Shown here one piece after another: positions 18,282 to 26,171 of a stretch of DNA of 64,000 nucleotides. The notes under the pieces were generated by a model that worked only from the letters and a program-made list of their open reading frames with translations, was not told where the DNA came from and made no database searches. This stretch comes from an uncultured bacterium (GTDB taxonomy: Bacteria; Cyanobacteriota; Vampirovibrionia; Gastranaerophilales; Gastranaerophilaceae): contig CAPQCU010000003.1 of the NCBI GenBank assembly GCA_948684385.1, forward strand, positions 1 through 64,000, given 5' to 3'. The position numbers and the translations under genes were made by a program. Positions within the stretch are counted from its first letter, which is position 1. Each line of letters begins with the position of its first letter.

Positions 18282-18755
18282 TTATATAAATCTTTTGACG
18301 AATTTTTCAAAGAACAATCGTCTTTTGTTACCTTTTGGAGTTTTATCTTCTTCTAAAAGCTCAGCCCAAACCATAGGTTCCTGAATTTTTTGGTTTCTGA
18401 TTTTTTCAAGCTCACCATAATCAAGAAACTTACCGCCGCAAATATTGCATGTGTCGATTTCAACTTCTGAAGCTGAGCCGTGTTTAACCATCGGAATATC
18501 GCACAAAGGGCAGGTTCTTGTTTTTGATTGATCAACTTCAATAAATTTTTGGTCTTTTAAAATCGCAAAGATTTCATCAGCATTTTCGTGTTTTTCATCG
18601 AACTTTTCCAACTCTCTGTTATCAAAAAATATGCCGCCGCATCCGTCTAAGCATATATCAATGTTTACGTTTGAGTCCTGTAAGAAATATTTTTTCATTT
18701 CTTTTCCGCATGCCGGACAGGTTAATGTTTGTGTATTATCATCTATAAATCCCAT
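18282..18755 (-). CDS. Tandem zinc-ribbon (TFIIB-type) protein
   Basis: 157 residues with two treble-clef-like zinc ribbons: 'CPACGKEM' with 'CLDGCGGIFFDNRELEKF', and 'CPLCDIPM' with 'CNICGGKFLDYGELEKI'. This duplicated zf-TFIIB pattern is common in small bacterial proteins of unknown function; a nucleic-acid or protein-binding role is likely. A GGAG-type ribosome site precedes the ATG. It lies 19 bases after leuD on the same strand, so the two may be co-transcribed. Confidence 0.8.
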   Translation of the reverse strand: MGFIDDNTQTLTCPACGKEMKKYFLQDSNVNIDICLDGCGGIFFDNRELEKFDEKHENADEIFAILKDQKFIEVDQSKTRTCPLCDIPMVKHGSASEVEIDTCNICGGKFLDYGELEKIRNQKIQEPMVWAELLEEDKTPKGNKRRLFFEKFVKRFI

Positions 18756-18774
18756 ATCTTCTCCTTTTTACTTA

Positions 18775-19266
18775 CTAGCCCAATACTAAATCGCCATTCT
18801 TTTTAATATGTTCAATCAAGCCGCCGTCTTCCAGAAGCTTAATCATAACGTCAGGCAAAGGTTCAATCATTGTTGTAGTGCCTTTTGTAATGTTTTTCAA
18901 TACTCCGGCTTTTATGTCTAAATCCAGCTCGTCTCCTGCGTCAATTCCGTCTGTGTCGCATTCAATTGCAAGAAGCCCGATGTTTATTGCGTTTCTATAG
19001 AAAATTCTTGCAAAAGATTTAGCAATAACAGCACCTACGCCTGCAATTTTAATAATTTGCGGAGCGTGTTCTCTGGAAGAGCCCAGACCGAAATTATTAC
19101 CTGCAACAACAAAATCACCTTTTTTCATGTTTTTGGCAAAATTTTCGTCAGCGTCCTCAAGCACGTGTTTAGAAAACTCCTGTAAATCAGACCTTAAATG
19201 AAACAACCTTCCCGGTGCGATGTGGTCTGTTGAAATATTATCTCCGAATTTAAAAGCTCTACCCAT
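18775..19266 (-). CDS. leuD: 3-isopropylmalate dehydratase small subunit-like (aconitase swivel domain)
   Basis: 163 residues from ATG 19266, where the family N-terminus 'MGRAFKFGDNISTDHIAPGR' begins; an ATG four codons upstream lies inside the intergenic repeat. Motifs 'GNNFGLGSSREHAP' and 'VIAKSFARIFYRNAINIGL' are the substrate-contact loop and core of the LeuD/HacB swivel subunit of the prokaryotic short type. It needs a large [4Fe-4S] subunit (LeuC), which is not in this window. Homoaconitase or 2-methylmalate dehydratase are alternative specificities. Confidence 0.85.
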   Translation of the reverse strand: MGRAFKFGDNISTDHIAPGRLFHLRSDLQEFSKHVLEDADENFAKNMKKGDFVVAGNNFGLGSSREHAPQIIKIAGVGAVIAKSFARIFYRNAINIGLLAIECDTDGIDAGDELDLDIKAGVLKNITKGTTTMIEPLPDVMIKLLEDGGLIEHIKKNGDLVLG

Positions 19267-19384
19267 TTTTTTCACCATTCTTACTAACTTGTAGGTCTAT
19301 CTGTCCAACCCCTTCGTTTACCCTTTTTCACCATTCTTACTAACTTATAGGCTTGACTACTAAGCCCTTTCATTTACCCCCTTA
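19267..19384 (-). repeat. Intergenic repeat, two tandem units (dnaN-leuD gap)
   Basis: Read on the minus strand, two ~58-base units each run from GGTAAATGAA/GGTAAACGAA through a palindromic middle to AGTTAGTAAGAATGGTGAAAAA. The same modules occur at 23488, 49291 and 53991. The left edge is the dnaN stop (AGA GGG TAA) and the right edge overlaps the in-frame ATG upstream of leuD. No gene is seen in the gap. Confidence 0.75.
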
Positions 19385-20503
19385 CCCTCTCAGCTGTACC
19401 GGCATAACCAGATACAGGTAATCTTCATCAGAAACCGGCGCAAATACCGTTGCTGAAAGCGAAGAGTTTAACTTGATGCTGATTTCTTCTGACTCTGCAA
19501 TCTTTAAGAACTCCAGAATAAACTTGTAATTAAACGCGATTGCTAAAGGTTCTGCCATGTATTTGATATCGATTTCGTCCTGAGAGTTTCCGGCATCAGG
19601 AGAGTCTCCGGAAAGCTTAAGTGTGTTATCTGCAAACTCAAATTTAACAATGCTGTTCTTTTCGTTAACCATTACAGCAACTCTTTCAAGAGCAGAAATC
19701 AAATCGCTTTTGTTAACAGTTGCTTCTTTCGGGAAAGTCTGCGGAATAAGCTGATTATATTTCGGAAACTGACCCTGCATAAGCCTTGTAACGATTTTTG
19801 TTTTGTCGATTGTGATTACAATCTTTTTCATTTCTTTGCAAATCTTGATTGTTTCTGAATCTGCCAGAAGTGAAATTTTTGAAAGCTCAGATAAAACTTT
19901 TGAAGAGATAAGCATTTCAAACGCTGTTTCTGCATCAGTTGAAGTGTTTTTAACAACTTCTCTGACTCTTGCAAGCCTGTTACCGTCTGTTGCAGCCATT
20001 TCTAAAACATTTTTGTTAACTTCGCATACAACTCCTGATAAAAGGTTGTTTGTTTCGTATCCTGCAGCAGCTGAAACAACTTCTCTGATTGCTTTTGTAA
20101 ACGGTCTTGTTTCGATTTCCATACAGTCAGTCTCGGCAATGTTTTCTTCAACCTGAGGAAACTCATTTGCTGAGATACCGATTATGTCGAATTTAGATTT
20201 TTTGCTTGTAATTGTTGCAGTTGAGCCGTTGAGTTCAAGATTGATAAGCTCGTCATTAAGTCTTGAGAGGATTTCGCCGAGTTTTTTAGCAGGAAGTGTG
20301 AATTTGCCTTCTTCTTCAACCTGAGCGTTAATCAAAGTAATGATTGAAAGGTCGAAATCTGTTGCAGTAAGCTTAATCTGATTTGTGCCTGCTGTTTCGA
20401 TTAAGACATTGGCAAGAACCGGCTGTAAGCCTTTTACAACAGTTGCTCTTTCTACAATCTTAATCCCGTTTAGTAAATCGTCTTTATTTGCAACAAATTT
20501 CAT
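19382..20503 (-). CDS. dnaN: DNA polymerase III beta subunit (sliding clamp)
   Basis: 373 residues, the usual length. ATG 20503 is preceded by GAGGG at nine bases; a TTG codon directly before it is not needed. The three-domain clamp pattern is visible: 'ANVLIETAGTNQIKLTATDFDLSI', 'DGNRLARVREVV' and the C-terminal 'YLYLVMPVQL' that forms the partner-binding pocket. The last codons and stop (GGG TAA) merge into the intergenic repeat. No dnaA or recF is adjacent, so this is not a classical oriC region. A well-formed promoter lies upstream. Confidence 0.97.
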   Translation of the reverse strand: MKFVANKDDLLNGIKIVERATVVKGLQPVLANVLIETAGTNQIKLTATDFDLSIITLINAQVEEEGKFTLPAKKLGEILSRLNDELINLELNGSTATITSKKSKFDIIGISANEFPQVEENIAETDCMEIETRPFTKAIREVVSAAAGYETNNLLSGVVCEVNKNVLEMAATDGNRLARVREVVKNTSTDAETAFEMLISSKVLSELSKISLLADSETIKICKEMKKIVITIDKTKIVTRLMQGQFPKYNQLIPQTFPKEATVNKSDLISALERVAVMVNEKNSIVKFEFADNTLKLSGDSPDAGNSQDEIDIKYMAEPLAIAFNYKFILEFLKIAESEEISIKLNSSLSATVFAPVSDEDYLYLVMPVQLRG

Positions 20504-20539
20504 CAATGATATCCCTCAAAATACTAATATTACAAGCTA

Positions 20540-20568
20540 ATTTTAATACAAAATCAGGAATTTGACAA
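20540..20568 (-). promoter_or_regulatory. dnaN promoter
   Basis: On the minus strand, TTGTCA (20563-20568), a 17-base spacer and TAAAAT (20540-20545) are both 5/6 to consensus. The expected start near 20533 gives a ~30-base leader containing GAGGG. On the opposite strand TTGACA (20562-20567) overlaps the same bases and could serve the divergent small gene. Confidence 0.6.
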
Positions 20569-20595
20569 TAATAACTTTTTCATTAAGAAGATATT

Positions 20596-20865
20596 GTGAA
20601 TGTAAATAATTGTAACAAAAATTTTAAAAAGTCTAAAGTTTTAGAAAAAAATGCCGATATAAAAATTGTAAGCAAAAACTCCGGCAGACAGTTAGGAAAG
20701 GATAGATTGAATATGCGTATCGAAAATGAAATGTTATCAAGATTTAACCAGATGGAGAGACAATCGCAGGCAGAGACGACTTTATCACAAGAACTTGATT
20801 TTTTCTTTGATAATGTGATGGATACAGTGGTTGATTATTTCCGAGACGAAGTACTACGTACGTAG
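20596..20865 (+). CDS. Hypothetical 89-residue protein
   Basis: GTG start, divergent from dnaN. The N-terminus 'MNVNNCNKNFKKSK' is Asn/Lys-rich and loosely resembles the N-terminal tag of other proteins here ('KNFKKS'). The C-terminal half is helical and acidic ('LSQELDFFFDNVMDTVVDYF'). The last codons and the TAG stop lie in the first bases of an intergenic repeat copy. There is no ribosome site; the TTGACA on this strand with a weak TAAGAA six bases before the GTG hints at a leaderless mRNA. Coding status is moderately likely. Confidence 0.45.
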   Translation: MNVNNCNKNFKKSKVLEKNADIKIVSKNSGRQLGKDRLNMRIENEMLSRFNQMERQSQAETTLSQELDFFFDNVMDTVVDYFRDEVLRT

Positions 20866-20997
20866 ACACTCTTCCAAGCCGGTAAGTAAAACTGCAAGTT
20901 GGAATTATTTACCCCCGCACGTAGACATTCTTCCGAGCTGGTAGAAAACCAACCCAATATATTTACCCCCCCCTCAAAAATATACATTTACCCCCCG
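20863..20997. repeat. Degenerate intergenic repeat, two units
   Basis: Two related stretches begin CGTAGACA-T/C-TCTTCC and continue to AGC-C/T-GGTA and then ATTTACCCCC (20867 and ~20919). A C8 run occurs at 20966-20973. ATTTACCCC is the reverse complement of the GGGGTAAAT module of the other copies. No gene is seen in the 190-base gap before lipA. Confidence 0.55.
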
Positions 20998-21021
20998 GGC
21001 GGTTTGATTTATCAAACCGCC
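20998..21021. terminator. Hairpin upstream of lipA
   Basis: The 11-bp perfect stem 20998-21008/21011-21021 has a two-base loop and is followed by TTATTGT. It probably terminates transcription from the small gene ending at 20865. The U-tract is weak. Confidence 0.5.
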
Positions 21022-21055
21022 TTATTGTATGTTATGATAAAGAAGGGGATTAAAA

Positions 21056-21907
21056 ATGCCAAGACTGCCTGAATATTTAAAACGACCGATTATTGATACT
21101 GAGACAACAAAAACTGTCCGCAGAATTCTTAAGACAAAATGCTTAAATACAGTTTGCGAAGGCGCAAGATGCCCGAATAAAGCGGAATGCTATTCAAGAA
21201 ACACGGCAACTTTTTTGATTATGGGCTCAGTCTGTACAAGAAACTGCCGTTACTGCAATATTTCTCCTGCACGTCCTGAACCTCTGGATTTAGAAGAGCC
21301 TAAACATGTTGCAGAAGCTGTAAAAGAGCTAGGACTTAAGTTTGCTGTTATTACCTCTGTTACCCGTGATGACCTGCCGGACGGCGGAGCTGAACATTTC
21401 AAAAACTGTATTGAAGAGATTAGGAAAGTTTCTGATGCGAAGATAGAAATTTTGACACCGGATTTTAAAGGTGATACAAAAGCTCTCGATACGATTATTT
21501 CAGCGCGTCCGGATGTTTTTAACCACAATATTGAAACAGTGCGCTCCGTATTTAAGAACGCGCGTCCTCAGGGTGATTACGACTGTTCTTTGAATGTTTT
21601 GAAATATATCAAAGAAAATTCTGATATTGTGACAAAATCGGGCCTTATGGTCGGTTTAAGCGAAGGAATAAACGATATTGAACAGACGCTTCTTGACCTC
21701 AAACATGCCGGAGTTGATATCGTAACAATCGGACAGTATATTCAGCCTTCAAAACAGCATCTTGAGGTGGCAAAATACTATACTTTAGAAGAGTTTGAGG
21801 AGCTTAAAGAGCTTGCGCGGAAAGTCGGGTTTAAGAATTTCCAAATCGGACCGCTTGTCAGAAGCTCGTATCAGGCGAAGAATTGTTTTGAAGAAAGTTT
21901 ACGATAA
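21056..21907 (+). CDS. lipA: Lipoyl synthase
   Basis: 283 residues, normal length; ATG after AGGGG. LipA has two clusters: the N-terminal auxiliary cysteines are in 'CEGARCPNKAECYSRNTATF' and the radical SAM CxxxCxxC is 'CTRNCRYC'. Other signatures are 'ITSVTRDDLPDGGAEHF', 'PDVFNHNIETV' and 'IGQYIQPSKQHL'. The C-terminal 'GPLVRSSYQA' holds the conserved RSSY serine that ligates the auxiliary cluster. It inserts sulfur into octanoyl groups on lipoyl domains. lipB is not adjacent. Confidence 0.97.
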   Translation: MPRLPEYLKRPIIDTETTKTVRRILKTKCLNTVCEGARCPNKAECYSRNTATFLIMGSVCTRNCRYCNISPARPEPLDLEEPKHVAEAVKELGLKFAVITSVTRDDLPDGGAEHFKNCIEEIRKVSDAKIEILTPDFKGDTKALDTIISARPDVFNHNIETVRSVFKNARPQGDYDCSLNVLKYIKENSDIVTKSGLMVGLSEGINDIEQTLLDLKHAGVDIVTIGQYIQPSKQHLEVAKYYTLEEFEELKELARKVGFKNFQIGPLVRSSYQAKNCFEESLR

Positions 21908-21910
21908 GAT

Positions 21911-21983
21911 GACAACTTCCCCCCCCTCTTTTGCGCACGGCTTGTAGTTCTTACTGCCCACCCCTTTCATTTACCCCCCTTGA
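21911..21983 (-). repeat. Intergenic repeat copy after lipA
   Basis: The minus-strand reading starts AAGGGGGGTAAATGAAAGGGG and continues into a palindromic middle containing CTACAAGCCG, as in the other copies, and ends near a C8 run at 21919-21926. It lies between the same-direction genes lipA and the TPR protein gene, oriented against them. No gene is seen here. Confidence 0.6.
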
Positions 21984-22029
21984 AATAAAGCTGATAAACA
22001 TATAAAATGAAAACAGAAGAGAGAAAAAT

Positions 22030-23487
22030 ATGCCTAAAATAGACGAGCTTATAAACATAGGTTTTTGCTTTCATCAGGAAGGAAAGCTTGAAGAAGCGGA
22101 AGAAGCTTATCAGGAAGCACTTTTGACTGATGAAAAGAATGCTGAGATTTATAATTTGCTTGGAGTTTTGAAGCTTCAGCAGAACGATGTGATTTCTGCA
22201 ATTAACTGGATTGAAAAAGCGATTGAGCAAAATCCGGCTGAGTATTTTTATGAAACTCTTTTTCAGGCTTATGTTAGAGCAGGGCTGTTTAAACATATTG
22301 TAAGACGCGAAGACGAAGTGCTTAAACTTTTTCCTGAAAACTTTTCGCTTCTGTTTAATATTGCTCTTGCGTATAAGAACTTAAAAAATATAAAATCTGC
22401 GATTAAGTATTATGATAAAGCGCTAAAAATCAACCCTGCATCTTATACAGCGTGGTTTAACCTTTCCCATCTTTACAGTATTGAAGGTGAGACAAAGAAC
22501 GCTGTTTCTGCGTTAAAAATTTGTAAGAAAATCCGCCCGAATGATATTGATACGGATTATTTTCTGAGCCTTGCTTTAATGCGTGTGAAAGACTACGCTA
22601 AAGGTTTGAAACTGTTTGAGTCAAGGCTTTGCAGAGAAACTGCAGTCGCTTTGCAGAACAAAACTTATCCGGACAAAGCTTCAAAAGAAAGGCTCTGGAA
22701 AGGCGAAAACATAAAGAATAAAACGATTTATGTTTATTACGAAGCCGGATTTGGCGATGTGATAATGTTTTCAAGGTATATTCCTTTGCTTGCAGACAGG
22801 TGTAAAAAAATCTTATTTCTGCCTCAAAAACAACTTGTGCCTTTGTTTAGAGACAATCAACTCGGCTACGATGAGATAATTGACAGGTTTATTCCTGAAA
22901 AAGATATTGAGTTTGATGTTCACGCTCCGCTTTTGAGCCTCCCGTACCTTCTGGGACTTAAGGGTGACAAAGTTTTTGCGTATCCGGAAGGGTATTTGAG
23001 ACCGAATAAGAAGCTTAAAGAAGAGTATAAGAAAAAATTCTTTGATAATGACAAAATTAAAATCGGGATTAAATGGCAGGGAAACACTTATTATGATCAG
23101 GACAGAGTTATTCCTACAAGCTGTTTCAAGCCTTTGATGGAAGTTGAAAATACGCAGTATTATTCGTTCCAGACTTTTGAGGGCTCTGAGGATATAAAAG
23201 AGCTTGAAGGAATTGTTGATATCGGCAAGGATTTAATAGATTTTCAGCAGACGGCAGCGGCTTTGAGCAATTTGGATCTGGTGATTTGTAACGACACTTC
23301 TCTTGCTCATCTTGCAGGTGCAATGGGAATTCCGTGCTGGGTGCTTTTGCCTTATGAAGTTAACTGGAGGTGGCACACGGATTTGAGCGTTTGTGACTGG
23401 TATAACAGTGTAAAACTCTTCCGCCAGAAATCAATCGGTGACTGGAAAAGCGTGTTTGATGAAGTGTTAAAAGAAATGATAGATTAA
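22030..23487 (+). CDS. TPR repeat protein with glycosyltransferase-9-like C-terminal domain
   Basis: 485 residues, ATG after GAGAG. Residues ~1-185 contain about five tetratricopeptide units ('AEIYNLLGVLKLQQNDVISA', 'SLLFNIALAYKNLKNIKSA', 'YTAWFNLSHLYSIEGETKNA'). Residues ~220-480 resemble the ADP-heptose:LPS transferase (GT9) fold: 'IYVYYEAGFGDVIMFSRYIP', 'KIGIKWQG', 'QTAAALSNLDLVICNDTSLA' and 'HLAGAMGIPCWVLLP'. The combination is common for bacterial protein- or glycan-modifying transferases; the acceptor is unknown. It converges on proC. Confidence 0.8.
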   Translation: MPKIDELINIGFCFHQEGKLEEAEEAYQEALLTDEKNAEIYNLLGVLKLQQNDVISAINWIEKAIEQNPAEYFYETLFQAYVRAGLFKHIVRREDEVLKLFPENFSLLFNIALAYKNLKNIKSAIKYYDKALKINPASYTAWFNLSHLYSIEGETKNAVSALKICKKIRPNDIDTDYFLSLALMRVKDYAKGLKLFESRLCRETAVALQNKTYPDKASKERLWKGENIKNKTIYVYYEAGFGDVIMFSRYIPLLADRCKKILFLPQKQLVPLFRDNQLGYDEIIDRFIPEKDIEFDVHAPLLSLPYLLGLKGDKVFAYPEGYLRPNKKLKEEYKKKFFDNDKIKIGIKWQGNTYYDQDRVIPTSCFKPLMEVENTQYYSFQTFEGSEDIKELEGIVDIGKDLIDFQQTAAALSNLDLVICNDTSLAHLAGAMGIPCWVLLPYEVNWRWHTDLSVCDWYNSVKLFRQKSIGDWKSVFDEVLKEMID

Positions 23488-23571
23488 CTTACCGGTTTGT
23501 AGGTCTAACTGTCCGACCAAATACATTTACCCCTTTACCCCTTTACCCCTTTACCCCTTTACCCCTTTACC
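23488..23571 (-). repeat. Intergenic repeat with 8-bp tandem array (TTTACCCC)n
   Basis: The first part is the palindromic module (CTTACCGGTTTGTAGGTC...), the reverse complement of the copy at 49306. It is followed by five tandem copies of TTTACCCC plus a partial one (23526-23571). The array runs into the 3' end of proC and encodes its last residues and TAA stop. Tandem copy number may vary between strains. Confidence 0.85.
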
Positions 23572-24371
23572 AGGGCGCAGGCTTTTTCTGTCGTACTTTT
23601 GATTACATCATAAAATACTTTCTCTGTGTCGTATTCGTCCATACAGTCAACTCCCACGCGGGTGCAGCCGCCTTTTGTCGCTACGTTCGAAATCAACTCT
23701 TCCATAGAAATTTCTCTATTCAAAGCCATTTTTGCAGAGCCGATTGCAGTCTGTATGCTTAAAAGAAGCGCTTTTTCGTAATCCATGCCTAACTTTTCTC
23801 CCGCGCGCGCAATTTCGTTTATAACTTTGTAGAAAAACGCAGGGCCTGAACCGGAAATAGCTGTTACAATGTCGATTTGAGCTTCGTCATCAACAATAAT
23901 ACACTTGCCGATAGTTGAAAGCAGGCTGTAAATATAGTCTAAATCTTCTTTCTTTGCAAACTTTCCGCCTACCATGCCGCTCATGCCTTCGCCGACTAAT
24001 GCCGGAGTGTTTGGCATAATCCTTACCACACGTGTGTTTTCAAGAAGGTGTGCTTCAAGTTTTTCTGTCGTTACTCCCGCTGCAATCGAAGCAATAAGTT
24101 TATCCGGAGTGATAAAAGGTTTGATTTCTTCTAACGCATCAATCGCCTGATTTGGCTTAGTTGCAATCAGAATTATTTTTGAATTTTTAGCAACTTCTTT
24201 GTTGTCTAAAGTTATTTTTATTCCCAGAGCTTTTGATTTTTCTTCAACGCCCTCAGTCTCAGCCTGAGATGCGATAAGCTCTTCAGGTTTTGCAAACCCT
24301 GTTTTGATAAGTCCTTTAATGATTGCTCCTGCCATTTTGCCAGAGCCGATAAATCCGATTGTGTAAGCCAT
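23559..24371 (-). CDS. proC: Pyrroline-5-carboxylate reductase
   Basis: 270 residues from ATG 24371, chosen because GGAGG lies seven bases upstream; earlier in-frame ATGs add nothing conserved. NAD(P) loop 'IGFIGSGKMAGAIIKGLI', then 'RIMPNTPALVGEGMSGMVG', 'DIVTAISGSGPAFFY' and 'NVATKGGCTRVGVDCM' are ProC signatures. It catalyses the last step of proline synthesis. The final codons (GTA AAG GGG TAA) lie inside the 8-bp tandem repeat, so the C-terminus (VKG) comes from repeat sequence. Confidence 0.96.
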   Translation of the reverse strand: MAYTIGFIGSGKMAGAIIKGLIKTGFAKPEELIASQAETEGVEEKSKALGIKITLDNKEVAKNSKIILIATKPNQAIDALEEIKPFITPDKLIASIAAGVTTEKLEAHLLENTRVVRIMPNTPALVGEGMSGMVGGKFAKKEDLDYIYSLLSTIGKCIIVDDEAQIDIVTAISGSGPAFFYKVINEIARAGEKLGMDYEKALLLSIQTAIGSAKMALNREISMEELISNVATKGGCTRVGVDCMDEYDTEKVFYDVIKSTTEKACALVKG

Positions 24372-24390
24372 ATTTTTATCCTCCATAATT

Positions 24391-24421
24391 ATTATAAACA
24401 AAAAAAATATGTTATAATCAA
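24391..24421. promoter_or_regulatory. Overlapping divergent promoters (proC / DUF1653)
   Basis: On the plus strand, TATAAT at 24413-24418 ends six bases before ATG 24425, a leaderless geometry. On the minus strand, TATAAT at 24391-24396 has TTGATT at 24416-24421 (19-base spacer) and serves proC with a short leader containing GGAGG. The two -10 boxes are separated by 16 bases, so the promoters probably compete. Confidence 0.55.
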
Positions 24422-24424
24422 CTT

Positions 24425-24625
24425 ATGCAGGAAATTACTATCGGAAAAAAATACAGGCATTACAAAGGCAATGTTTATGAAGTTATTGCACTTGCTAAGC
24501 ATTCAGAAACCGGCGAAGATATGGTTGTTTATCAAAATGTAGAAAAAGGTGATGTTTGGGTGCGTCCAAAAAGTATGTGGAATGAGAAAATTTCCGAAGG
24601 TTTGTTAAGGTTTATGATAATATGA
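24425..24625 (+). CDS. DUF1653 domain protein
   Basis: 66 residues. 'IGKKYRHYKGNVYEVIALAKHSETGEDMVVYQ' is cut at 'YRHYKGNVYEVIALAKHSET' for the family core, and 'WVRPKSMWNE' is the second DUF1653 block. These small proteins of unknown function fold as an SH3-like barrel. No Shine-Dalgarno is visible; see the promoter entry. Its stop overlaps the next small start (ATGA at 24622), suggesting translational coupling. Confidence 0.8.
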   Translation: MQEITIGKKYRHYKGNVYEVIALAKHSETGEDMVVYQNVEKGDVWVRPKSMWNEKISEGLLRFMII

Positions 24626-24786
24626 TGACACGAGAAGTGAGAGAGTGGATACAGAAAGTTGAGAGAGGGCAGTATTCGTACGATGATGCAATGTATGAGT
24701 TTATGCGCTTTTCAGCGTTTCTTACCAGAGAAGAAATGAAGATGCTGAAATCAAGATTGGAGAGCTTATGTTCAAAAAGAATGTGA
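24622..24786 (+). CDS. Hypothetical 54-residue protein, translationally coupled
   Basis: An ATG overlaps the stop of the DUF1653 gene by four bases, and the frame runs to TGA at 24786, overlapping the start of the SIS-domain gene (24768) by 19 bases. The product begins 'MMTREVREWIQKVERGQYS' and is highly charged and helical ('LTREEMKMLKSRLESL'). Its exact fit between two overlapping genes supports real translation. I do not recognise a family. Confidence 0.6.
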   Translation: MMTREVREWIQKVERGQYSYDDAMYEFMRFSAFLTREEMKMLKSRLESLCSKRM

Positions 24787-25838
24787 AAACCAACATGGAG
24801 CTTGAAATAACCGAACAAGCCAAAATCATTCCGTATATTTTAATGAAATACATCAATCCTGAAACAGGCGAAGTTAAGATTGACCTGCCGGAAAATATTA
24901 CAAAAATTATTCTTGTTGCAAGCGGTTCTTCTTACCACTGCGCAAGATTTGCGGTTGATTTGCTTGAAAAGTTTTCGAAAATCGAATCCAGAGCAATTTA
25001 TTCCAGCGAGTTTCTTTTAAAAAACGTTATTCCGCATGATAAAAATACTCTCTATATTTTTATCACACAGTCCGGTGAAACCAGCGATACGGTTAAATCT
25101 GCAGAAAAAGTTAAAGAGCTTCCGGATATTTCAACGCTTTGTATCACGAATAACGAAAACTCTGCAATCTGGAATGTCTGTGATTACAAAGTTGCGTGCT
25201 ATGCAGGAGTTGAACAGGGAATTGCTGCGACAAAATCGTTCACTTCCCAGATGCTCTGTTTGATTTTGATTACTTTAAAGCTTATTGAACGCCACAGCAG
25301 CGAAGCGGCAGAAGTTTATAAGAAATCTCTCTTTACTCTTCCGGCTGTTATTGACAGGGCGCTTGCAAAACGTAAAGAAATTAAAAAACTGGCTTCAAAG
25401 CTTGCAAAAGAAAGCTTGATTGTAATTACAGCAGACGGGATTTCATATTCGCTTGCAAAAGAAGCTGCTTTAAAGATTAAAGAAACTTCTTACAAAAACA
25501 TAAGTGCTGCGATTTTAGGCGAGTTCATGCACGGTCATGTTGCGGTTTTGAACAATAAATCGACTCTTATGTACATTGCTGTTGATAAGATTTCTAAACG
25601 TTCGGAAGCAAACTTACAAAAAATCAAAGAAGATTATCACCCGACACTTGTAATAATAGGCTCAGATGAAATCAAAGCGGATTTCAATATAAACGTAGTT
25701 TGCGAAAACGAAATTCAGCAAATGTTTGCAAATGTTCTCATCTGTCAGCAAATAGCGCTTGAAACTGCCCTAAAGCTTAAGCGCAACGTAGACCATCCGA
25801 AAGGTCTGCATAAAGTCGTGGTTGATAAGAATATTTAA
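24768..25838 (+). CDS. SIS-domain sugar isomerase (GlmS C-terminal-like)
   Basis: 356 residues with two SIS domains: 'IILVASGSSYHCARFAVDLL', 'FITQSGETSDTVKSAEKV' and 'EQGIAATKSFTSQMLCLIL', then 'SYSLAKEAALKIKETSYKNI' and 'EFMHGHVAVL'. It resembles the isomerase half of glucosamine-6-phosphate synthase (GlmS) but lacks the N-terminal glutaminase domain. Relatives include FrlB and AgaS, which act on amino-sugar or fructoselysine phosphates. Specificity cannot be read. The start overlaps the upstream small gene. Confidence 0.82.
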   Translation: MFKKNVKTNMELEITEQAKIIPYILMKYINPETGEVKIDLPENITKIILVASGSSYHCARFAVDLLEKFSKIESRAIYSSEFLLKNVIPHDKNTLYIFITQSGETSDTVKSAEKVKELPDISTLCITNNENSAIWNVCDYKVACYAGVEQGIAATKSFTSQMLCLILITLKLIERHSSEAAEVYKKSLFTLPAVIDRALAKRKEIKKLASKLAKESLIVITADGISYSLAKEAALKIKETSYKNISAAILGEFMHGHVAVLNNKSTLMYIAVDKISKRSEANLQKIKEDYHPTLVIIGSDEIKADFNINVVCENEIQQMFANVLICQQIALETALKLKRNVDHPKGLHKVVVDKNI

Positions 25839-26083
25839 GCTTCGTTTTCATTAACTTCTTTGGCGCGGTATCTTGCAGCTCTTGCGTTGACTGCGTAGCA
25901 GGCAGAATAAAGTTTTTGAGAGAGCATAAACATGTTTCTCTGGATTGCTGCAACATCGTTCATTGTTTCAAGCATTTTATTCGGGTCAACCATTGATTCC
26001 ATTGCTTCATGGTTATCAACTTTTTCGTCCGCATATTTTTTAACAAGTAACTTGTCAATGTAATCTCTTGCTCCGATTGCCAT
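25835..26083 (-). CDS. Hypothetical 82-residue helical protein
   Basis: ATG with AGGAG upstream. The product is entirely helical ('MLETMNDVAAIQRNMFMLSQ', 'LYSACYAVNARAARYRAKEV') with no membrane segment or known motif. It overlaps the end of the SIS gene by four bases, convergently. The clean ribosome site and balanced composition support coding; the function is unknown. Confidence 0.55.
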   Translation of the reverse strand: MAIGARDYIDKLLVKKYADEKVDNHEAMESMVDPNKMLETMNDVAAIQRNMFMLSQKLYSACYAVNARAARYRAKEVNENEA

Positions 26084-26171
26084 ATTGAAGTCTCCTAATC
26101 CCTATTATTAAATTCCCTATATATTATTAAAAACATTCAGGGAGGGATAATTGACTTCATGTTACAAAATG

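Noticed and set aside
19382..20595. Origin of replication next to dnaN
   Set aside because: No dnaA, recF or cluster of DnaA boxes is visible; rpmH lies 31 kb away without rnpA.
23526..23571. Possible CRISPR-like repeat array
   Set aside because: The units are 8 bp, contiguous and without spacers; no cas genes are nearby. It is a simple tandem repeat.
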